Under the pieces are notes generated by a model. It was not told the origin of the DNA and ran no database searches. It worked only from the letters and a program-made list of their open reading frames with translations. Below are positions 5,325 through 9,642 of a DNA stretch of 9,642 nucleotides, one piece after another. The stretch covers positions 1 through 9,642 of the forward strand of contig JBDRGC010000487.1 of the NCBI GenBank assembly GCA_043818215.1, given 5' to 3'. Every line of letters starts with the position of its first letter. Position 1 is the stretch's first letter. The stretch comes from JBDRGC01 sp043818215 (GTDB taxonomy: Bacteria > Chloroflexota > Anaerolineae > Anaerolineales > UBA11858). The translations under genes were made by a program, and so were the position numbers.

Positions 5325-6056
5325 TTACTCTCTCGCCGCCAGCGCAGCCCCGATGATGCCTGCCTCGTTGAGCATCTGTGCCGGGACGACTTTTGCTTGC
5401 ACGCTCAGCCAGGGGATGAATTTCTCGTGCTTCCTGCTCACGCCCCCGCCGAGAATGATCAAATCGGGCCACACCAGTTTCTCCAAAGCACACAGGTATT
5501 CGTCAAAACGCACTGTCCATTGTTTCCACGACAGATCATCCCTTGTGCGGGCCGCATCGGAGGCATTCGACTCGGCGTCCTGGCAGTCAATCTCGATATG
5601 TCCCAACTCTGTGTTAGGCAGCAATACCCCGTCGGTGAACAGTGAGGTGCCCAAACCGGTGCCGATGGTCACCAGCAGCACGACTCCCCGCCGCTCCCGC
5701 CCGGCCCCAAAACTCATCTCGGCCAGACCAGCCGCGTCGGCATCGTTGATCACCCTCGTCGGGCAGCCGGTGACTTTAGAAAAGAGGGCTGCCGCGTCGG
5801 TGCCAATCCAGCTTGTGTGAATATTGGCCGCCGTTCGCGTGATGCCTTGCTGCACAACAGCCGGGAACCCGCAGCCGATAGGCCCATCCCACTCGAAATG
5901 TTTCGCGATTTGGGCTACAGTCTTTGCGACGGGGCGCGGCTTCGCCGGTTGGGGTGTGGGGATGCGCAACCGTGGGGCCAGCAATTCCCCTGTTTTTACG
6001 TCTACCGGAGCGCCTTTGATGCCCGACCCGCCAATGTCGATACCTAGAGCTTTCAT
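5325..6056 (-). CDS. ppgK: Polyphosphate glucokinase
   Basis: This 243-residue cytoplasmic enzyme phosphorylates glucose to glucose-6-phosphate, using inorganic polyphosphate and in many homologs also ATP (EC 2.7.1.63). It belongs to the ROK fold. The phosphate-binding DIGGSGIKG is at 7-15, the catalytic NDADAAG at 104-110 (D105), and the second phosphate loop TIGTGLGT at 130-137. The PPGK-typical stretch NTELGHIEID is followed by the charged SNASDAARTRDDLSWKQW region. LGGGVSRKHEKF and the closing EAGIIGAALAA also match the family. The ROK zinc-site cysteine cluster is absent, as usual for PPGK. Start ATG 6056 has AGAGGAG seven bases upstream. A hairpin sits in the leader (6098-6149). Length is close to actinobacterial PPGK. 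Confidence 0.95.
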   Translation of the reverse strand: MKALGIDIGGSGIKGAPVDVKTGELLAPRLRIPTPQPAKPRPVAKTVAQIAKHFEWDGPIGCGFPAVVQQGITRTAANIHTSWIGTDAAALFSKVTGCPTRVINDADAAGLAEMSFGAGRERRGVVLLVTIGTGLGTSLFTDGVLLPNTELGHIEIDCQDAESNASDAARTRDDLSWKQWTVRFDEYLCALEKLVWPDLIILGGGVSRKHEKFIPWLSVQAKVVPAQMLNEAGIIGAALAARE

Positions 6057-6097
6057 CTATATTCTCCTCTCTGAATTGTTGGACAAATTATTCATTC

Positions 6098-6149
6098 CCC
6101 GACACTATTAACGTGACGCTCGCCCACGTCCAATAGAAAAGATGTCGGG
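6098..6149 (-). promoter_or_regulatory. Imperfect hairpin in the ppgK leader
   Basis: Three nested complementary blocks pair across the spacer: CCCGACA/TGTCGGG (6098-6104/6143-6149), CTATT/AATAG (6105-6109/6132-6136) and ACGTG/CACGT (6111-6115/6125-6129). That gives 17 pairs, with one asymmetric AAAAGA loop. No T run follows on either strand, so a terminator is unlikely. It lies 41 bases before the ppgK start codon and could be a leader structure or a transcript-end stabiliser for the upstream operon. Confidence 0.5.
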
Positions 6150-6164
6150 TAGTGGAATCCTTGA

Positions 6165-6926
6165 TCACCAAACACCCGGCAGCAGGCGGTAGCGCACCTT
6201 CCGGGCATATTTTCGATAGCCATCGAGTTCTTCTTGCAAGGTTTTATCTTCCAACGCGGTGCGGACGATCATAAGCGCAGCCATCAACACAGCCGGAACG
6301 AGTGCCCATACCGTCTCCAGGATGAACGGCGTCGCCAGACAAAATAATATCCCGCCCGCATAACCGGGATGGCGCACGAAGCGGTACGGCCCCGTGGTGC
6401 AGACTGTGTGCCCACGATCTGTTTGGATGCGCACCACAGCCGAGAAAAAGCGATTCACGAGTAGCGCCCAGGTGCCTAGGAAGAAGCCCAACAATGCAAT
6501 AACCAGTGCAACGAGCGGAACCGTGAGCGAGATTTCCGGCGGCCATCCGAAGCGTTTGTCCAGCCCGGCCACAATCAGAATCGCCAGATTGCCATAAAGA
6601 AAGGCTACAACGCCGAGTACCCGATCCCAGGGTTTGACACCTTGTGCATCCCGGTAGCTGGCGCGCTCTTGGGCCAGACCCGGGTTCATGCGGAACATGA
6701 GCACCCGGCTGACCACGGTCAGGATGATTGTCATCCCTGAATATACCCATGCCCACTCCCATTGCCACGTACCCGCGCTGATGAAGAGAACTACCGGGGC
6801 GAGAAGCAGGTAGATGGCGAAGCCGATCAACGCCTTCCAGGGGAATTGATTGGCAGCCTCAGCTTGTTCGTTTACATTCTCAACAGACAGGTTATCATTC
6901 ACGTTGTGCTTTTTTTCTTCACTCAT
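6165..6926 (-). CDS. Isoprenylcysteine/phospholipid methyltransferase-like membrane protein
   Basis: This 253-residue integral membrane protein belongs to the ICMT/PEMT-like methyltransferase group. Hydrophobic helices occur near residues 29-70, 97-150 and 195-225. The signature GPYRFVRHPGYAGG is followed by a C-terminal RTALEDKTLQEEL-GYRKYARKVRYRLLPGVW. In the family these segments form the S-adenosylmethionine and lipid-substrate site. The substrate of bacterial members is usually unknown and is not assigned here. ATG 6926 is preferred because AAGGA lies seven bases upstream. ATG 6947 overlaps the upstream stop codon as ATGA and would add MRNKEYV, but has no properly spaced ribosome site. 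It is the last gene of a three-gene operon. Confidence 0.82.
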   Translation of the reverse strand: MSEEKKHNVNDNLSVENVNEQAEAANQFPWKALIGFAIYLLLAPVVLFISAGTWQWEWAWVYSGMTIILTVVSRVLMFRMNPGLAQERASYRDAQGVKPWDRVLGVVAFLYGNLAILIVAGLDKRFGWPPEISLTVPLVALVIALLGFFLGTWALLVNRFFSAVVRIQTDRGHTVCTTGPYRFVRHPGYAGGILFCLATPFILETVWALVPAVLMAALMIVRTALEDKTLQEELDGYRKYARKVRYRLLPGVW

Positions 6927-6943
6927 CACGTATTCCTTATTTC

Positions 6944-7663
6944 TCATTCCTGTACCACCCGCGCATGTAGCTCATCCGAGAGGAACTTCATCGCTTTGTT
7001 GCGCATGATGGCCCGGTGATGGCGCTGAATTTGGCCGGGGAGCCAGGCCACCATCAGATCAGGATAATATCGGCCCAGGGTTTTTAGCCCCCAGCCGACT
7101 CCTTTGACAGCGTCCATTTCCCACTCGGTGAACATGGGTTCCAGCAGGGCGAGCAGCGAGCTGGCTTGAGGCGTGTGTGCTGCATCCCCGCGGGATCGCT
7201 TGGCCCAGAAGTGGACGGCGACTCCCACGGTGCGGCGCACCCAACGGTTGGAGTCATCCCGCCAGGGTTGCAGGAGGATCAGCGCATCCTCGAAGTGGGT
7301 CACCAATCCCGGGCCTGGGATGCGCTCCCCGAAGATGTCAGCCCCGTACCACACGTCGGCGGCAATGATGTAGTCCCTGGAGCGGGCGAATGCTCCGGGT
7401 AGATCACGCTCCGATTGGGCGTTCAGCGCGCCGCCGATGACCACCCACCCGCCCATGGTTTTGTCTGCGGCGATGCGACCCAAAAAGGGATTTGTGGTCT
7501 CGATAGGCCCGGTGCCAAAGGTTTTACCGATGCGCTCCAGGATGGGAAAGGGAGTCTTCCCAGCCAGCACGGGGGCCAGCAAGGCGTAAGCAGCCTCGAT
7601 TTCTCCGGCCTGGACGAGGGGCGAAATCTGCTCGCCAAGTTGAATGGCGTCTTTTGTTTTCAT
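6944..7663 (-). CDS. DNA alkylation repair protein, AlkD-like
   Basis: This 239-residue protein resembles the HEAT-like-repeat DNA glycosylases (AlkC/AlkD group), which remove N3- and N7-alkylated purines. Supporting segments are ADVWYGADIFG (103-112), the helix WRDDSNRWVRRTVGVAVHFWAK (134-155) and MDAVKGVGWGLKTLGRYYPDL (183-203), with the family-like W, D and RR residues. A late HRAIMRNKAMKFL helix follows. Family members are about 220-240 residues. ATG 7663 is chosen; TTG 7672 would overlap the upstream stop as TTGA and is the alternative, since GAAGGGGG is 12 bases from ATG but only 3 from TTG. It is tightly coupled to both neighbours. Activity is inferred from resemblance. Confidence 0.8.
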   Translation of the reverse strand: MKTKDAIQLGEQISPLVQAGEIEAAYALLAPVLAGKTPFPILERIGKTFGTGPIETTNPFLGRIAADKTMGGWVVIGGALNAQSERDLPGAFARSRDYIIAADVWYGADIFGERIPGPGLVTHFEDALILLQPWRDDSNRWVRRTVGVAVHFWAKRSRGDAAHTPQASSLLALLEPMFTEWEMDAVKGVGWGLKTLGRYYPDLMVAWLPGQIQRHHRAIMRNKAMKFLSDELHARVVQE

Positions 7664-7668
7664 GATGA

Positions 7669-8004
7669 TCAAATGCCCCCTTCAGCCGCTTTTTCCTCCT
7701 TGAACGAATCTAAACCAATTTCTCGAATCCGTTTCAGGTTGCCGAGGCGATCTGACCGGAAGATGAATCCAAAAAAATTCGAGATCAAATTGTTCAGCTT
7801 CTTGCATTCCTTCAAGTCCGCAAACTCTTCGCATTGGGCGCAAGTCATGTATTCCCGGCCCATAGCGCAGGCTTTCATGGCGCAATTCTGATTCATGGGT
7901 TTGTCGCTATGGCAGCCGAGGCATTTCCCTTTTTGATACATACCGCAATTGCTGCATACCAGACCACAATAGGCTATGATGGTTTCTTGCATTTCAGCAC
8001 ACAT
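7669..8004 (-). CDS. DUF3795-like cysteine-rich protein
   Basis: This 111-residue protein has eleven cysteines, all within residues 2-67: C2, C13, C17, C20, C28, C31, C41, C46, C55, C58 and C67. The pattern AYCGLVCSNCxxY-KGKCLGC...TCAQCEEFADLKECKKLN matches the DUF3795 family, presumed metal-binding and of unknown biochemical role. The cysteines could hold zinc or an iron-sulfur centre. After residue 68 it is an amphipathic helical tail. ATG 8004 has GGAG eight bases upstream. It is the first gene of the operon leading to the alkylation repair and methyltransferase genes; a metal-sensing or thiol-related role would fit but is not shown. Confidence 0.8.
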   Translation of the reverse strand: MCAEMQETIIAYCGLVCSNCGMYQKGKCLGCHSDKPMNQNCAMKACAMGREYMTCAQCEEFADLKECKKLNNLISNFFGFIFRSDRLGNLKRIREIGLDSFKEEKAAEGGI

Positions 8005-8073
8005 TTTTTATCTCCGAAGTGGCGCATTTATACTGAACACGGTTAGTAAATAACAATTCGACATCTAATAATA

Positions 8074-8153
8074 GTACACGGATTTCACGGATACCACGGA
8101 TTTTTCCCTTTATTATTTCGCTGTATCCGTAAAATCCGTGTGAATCCGTGTAC
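8074..8153. repeat. ATCCGTG-type long palindrome
   Basis: GTACACGGATT (8074-8084) pairs perfectly with AATCCGTGTAC (8143-8153), and the arms continue with further CACGGAT/ATCCGTG blocks towards a short AT-rich loop. It is one of several dispersed units of this type in the window. It lies about 70 bases upstream of the DUF3795 operon. Confidence 0.7.
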
Positions 8154-8222
8154 AAAAAAATGTTACTCTATGCCCGTTGCGAGTATACAAGTTGGGGGAG
8201 GGCGTCTTTCCGAACCTATTTA

Positions 8223-8336
8223 ACCACAGATTACACAGATTTACACAGATTTTTCTTTTTTTTCACGCCGTACCGGCACGGTGTCTTTGCAATCCGTGAC
8301 AACGTGCTCTTTGGGTAAATCTGTGCTTTACTGTGC
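8223..8336. repeat. CACAGATTT-type inverted repeat unit
   Basis: The left arm carries CACAGATTACACAGATTT repeats (about 8225-8250). The right arm carries AAATCTGTGCTTTACTGTG (8317-8335). Positions 8290-8325 are the reverse complement of 131-166 with only two differences in 36. Together with the unit at 8074-8153 this occupies the 323-bp gene gap 8005-8327, in which I see no gene. The repeat runs into the last codons of the antitoxin-like gene. Confidence 0.65.
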
Positions 8337-8603
8337 TTCCTGACCATAGTAAGCAGGCACATAAGTCAACCAGGTTTCATCTTCGACTGGTTGCCATTCG
8401 TCCGCGTGTTCGGCATCTTCGGCCGCGTTAGCCTGATATCCTACGATCAATCGCTCGCGGATCGCGTAGCGGTGTTGGGCCTCGATATAAGCCTTGATGG
8501 CCTCGGCGATGAATTTGCTGTATCCGCGTGATGGGGAAAGCTCCCGAACCGTATCCCTTAGATATTTCGGTATTGTCAGGGTTACTTTTTCTGTGACAGC
8601 CAT
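8328..8603 (-). CDS. Ribbon-helix-helix antitoxin-like protein, no toxin adjacent
   Basis: This 91-residue protein has an N-terminal ribbon-helix-helix DNA-binding fold: strand EKVTLTIP (5-12), then helix-turn-helix YLRDTVRELSPSRGYSKFIAEAIKAYIEAQ. An acidic C-terminal tail (AAEDAEHADEWQPVEDETW) is typical of MazE- or CopG-like antitoxins that wrap a toxin. In such modules the toxin gene normally follows directly. Here 323 bases of repeats follow instead, and no toxin frame is visible on either side. It may be a solitary regulator or the remnant of a broken module. TAGGAG lies eight bases before ATG 8603. A 225-bp folded element begins 48 bases upstream and may have displaced or supplied the promoter. 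Confidence 0.75.
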   Translation of the reverse strand: MAVTEKVTLTIPKYLRDTVRELSPSRGYSKFIAEAIKAYIEAQHRYAIRERLIVGYQANAAEDAEHADEWQPVEDETWLTYVPAYYGQEAQ

Positions 8604-8650
8604 TTTGTCGGCTCCTATTCACTATTCTCCTATAGCCTTTCAGAAAAAGA

Positions 8651-8875
8651 TTTTGACTCCGCCTGTCATTCCCAAAGGGACAAGTGTGCGAAGCAGCTTT
8701 ACCGCTGACACTTGCACCGCACTGCGTTTGGTGCAGTGCAGGTGAGCAATCTCATCCTTGGCGAGAAGTAGATTGCTTCACCGAAAAGCGTCGGTTCGCA
8801 ATACCAACGGGTACACCTGTCCCTGGTGTCTAGGGATACCCTTGCGGTATGACATCTGGGTAAGCGGAGTCAAAA
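8651..8875. mobile_element. 225-bp folded element with 12-bp terminal inverted repeats (MITE-like)
   Basis: TTTTGACTCCGC (8651-8662) is perfectly inverted at 8864-8875. A second inner pair, TGTCAT/ATGACA, lies at 8664-8669/8849-8854. Between them are consecutive hairpins: TCCC/GGGA (8670-8680), CAAGTGT/ACACTTG (8681-8687/8708-8714), CACC-GCACTGC/GCAGTGC-A-GGTG (8715-8725/8733-8744), AGCAATCT/AGATTGCT (8745-8752/8770-8777), ACCGA/TCGGT (8780-8784/8791-8795) and an ATACC...GGGTA/TACCC...GGTAT arm (8801-8850). No coding frame fits it. I see no convincing target-site duplication. It could be a non-autonomous transposable element or a structured RNA; the two are not separable from one copy. Confidence 0.5.
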
Positions 8876-8915
8876 ACATTATCTTAACATCTATATCTCT
8901 GTGCCAAGTGTTTGA

Positions 8916-9509
8916 CTACTTCCTCTGCCGGTACAGATTGGAGTCAACCACTGCGGCCATTTTCTGCTCGTCAAAACGGCCTCCCAGGAATTGGTTGATC
9001 TGCCTGACGTGGGGGATGGGATCTCTCAGCATGGTGTTGTAATCCACATCCAGGTATTGCAGGTTGGGCTGGCTGTTCATCCAGGCTCTGACCTGCTTGA
9101 CATGCTTCTGAAACAAGTCTGCCATAGCGGCATCATCAACGCGGGATTCTTCGCCGCGATGGGTGAGCATTTTGGCCTGCGAAGCCAGCACCTCATCTAT
9201 ATTACGGCGCATGAACAACACGCGGTACTCGTAATCCGGCGGCAGATGAACAAGCAAAGCAGCGATGATCTTGACAGCTTTGCCCCAAGCCTCAGGGAGC
9301 CAGGCAATGTCGCCATCCTTGAGTTTTTTAGCGCGTTCGAATTCGTAGTAGCCTTTGGGGTTATCCTTATCCGCGGTGCGGATATCATCGGTCAACGGAG
9401 GAATACCGCCAGCCTCCAGCATTTTCATCAACATTGATGTGCCTGAGCGGGGCAGGCCAGAGACGATGGTGATGACTTGCTTTTGCTTGCGTCTAAATAA
9501 GCGTTTCAT
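8916..9509 (-). CDS. Short P-loop sulfotransferase
   Basis: This 197-residue protein belongs to the PAPS-dependent sulfotransferase fold. The 5'-phosphosulfate loop is VSGLPRSGTSMLMKML (16-31) near the N-terminus. The 3'-phosphate region is FMRRNIDEVLASQ (99-111) with R102 and S110. NPKGYYEFE (50-58) and a late LDVDYNTMLRDP are also typical of bacterial members. The acceptor (lipid, sugar or peptide) cannot be told. The length is at the short end for the family but both ends look intact. GGAGA at 9514-9518 lies four bases before ATG 9509, immediately next to an octamer-repeat array that occupies the upstream region. No PAPS-synthesis gene is in the window. Confidence 0.85.
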   Translation of the reverse strand: MKRLFRRKQKQVITIVSGLPRSGTSMLMKMLEAGGIPPLTDDIRTADKDNPKGYYEFERAKKLKDGDIAWLPEAWGKAVKIIAALLVHLPPDYEYRVLFMRRNIDEVLASQAKMLTHRGEESRVDDAAMADLFQKHVKQVRAWMNSQPNLQYLDVDYNTMLRDPIPHVRQINQFLGGRFDEQKMAAVVDSNLYRQRK

Positions 9510-9522
9510 GGGGTCTCCGGGG

Positions 9523-9630
9523 ATCAGTAAATCAGTAGATCAGTACATCAGTAGGTCAGTAGATCAGTAGATCAGTAGATCAGTAAATCAGTAGATCAGT
9601 ACATCAGTAGATCAGGGATCAGTAGGTCAG
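9523..9630. repeat. Octamer tandem array (ATCAGTAn)
   Basis: Eleven uninterrupted 8-bp units of form (A/G)TCAGTA(G/A/C) run from 9523 to 9610, followed by slightly disrupted copies to 9630. A higher-order 56-bp period is present: 9523-9554 is identical to 9579-9610. It starts five bases upstream of the sulfotransferase ribosome site and could vary in length by slippage. Confidence 0.9.
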
Positions 9631-9642
9631 CTATTCGTGACT

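Noticed and set aside
8074..8336. CRISPR-like array of ATCCGTG/ACAGATTT repeats
   Set aside because: The repeats are short, inverted and irregularly spaced, without constant-length unique spacers, and no cas gene is present.
8758..9042. 94-codon plus-strand frame
   Set aside because: It spans the folded element and the antisense of the sulfotransferase end, with no recognisable domain.
9523..9630. Replication-origin or iteron array
   Set aside because: The 8-bp units are too short and too degenerate for iterons, and no replication initiator gene or DnaA box is seen nearby.

Overview
The window is a gene-dense stretch of a bacterial chromosome. The best guess is a member of the Chloroflexota, probably class Anaerolineae. 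This is an inference from a polyphosphate-type glucokinase, LysW-like zinc-ribbon miniproteins, a beta-CASP RNase of the TTHA0252 type, and intergenic spacers full of short palindromic and tandem repeats (ATCCGTG-type, heptamer and octamer arrays). There is no ribosomal RNA or other definitive taxonomic marker.

Plus-strand half (1-4178): A spacer built of 148-bp modular repeats leads into a beta-CASP metallo-beta-lactamase-fold RNase. Next comes an OmpR-type regulator whose receiver domain has lost its phosphorylation residues. Two adjacent LysW-like zinc-ribbon miniproteins with strongly acidic tails follow, separated by a large RNA-hairpin region. Then come a perfect-stem terminator, a tRNA-Ser(CGA) gene with an extended -10 promoter and its own terminator, a dispersed three-hairpin repeat, and a MutT/MTH1-like NUDIX hydrolase.

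Minus-strand half (4264-9509): Reading in the direction of transcription from the right edge, there is an octamer-repeat array, a short P-loop sulfotransferase, a 225-bp inverted-repeat-bounded, highly folded element, and a ribbon-helix-helix antitoxin-like gene with no toxin beside it. A repeat-filled spacer follows. Then a tightly coupled three-gene operon encodes a DUF3795-like cysteine-rich protein, an AlkD-like DNA alkylation repair protein and an isoprenylcysteine-methyltransferase-like membrane protein. It is followed by a polyphosphate glucokinase preceded by a hairpin leader, and an EamA/DMT transporter flanked on both sides by 7-bp-period repeats. The transporter and the NUDIX gene converge.

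No phage, plasmid, CRISPR or complete insertion sequence is visible. The genes are mostly housekeeping or stress functions: RNA processing, nucleotide-pool sanitation, alkylation repair and glucose phosphorylation from polyphosphate. The unusual content lies in the spacers and in three proteins: the degenerate receiver, the paired acidic-tail LysW-like proteins, and the orphan antitoxin. The 225-bp folded element at 8651-8875 is the best candidate for something undescribed.
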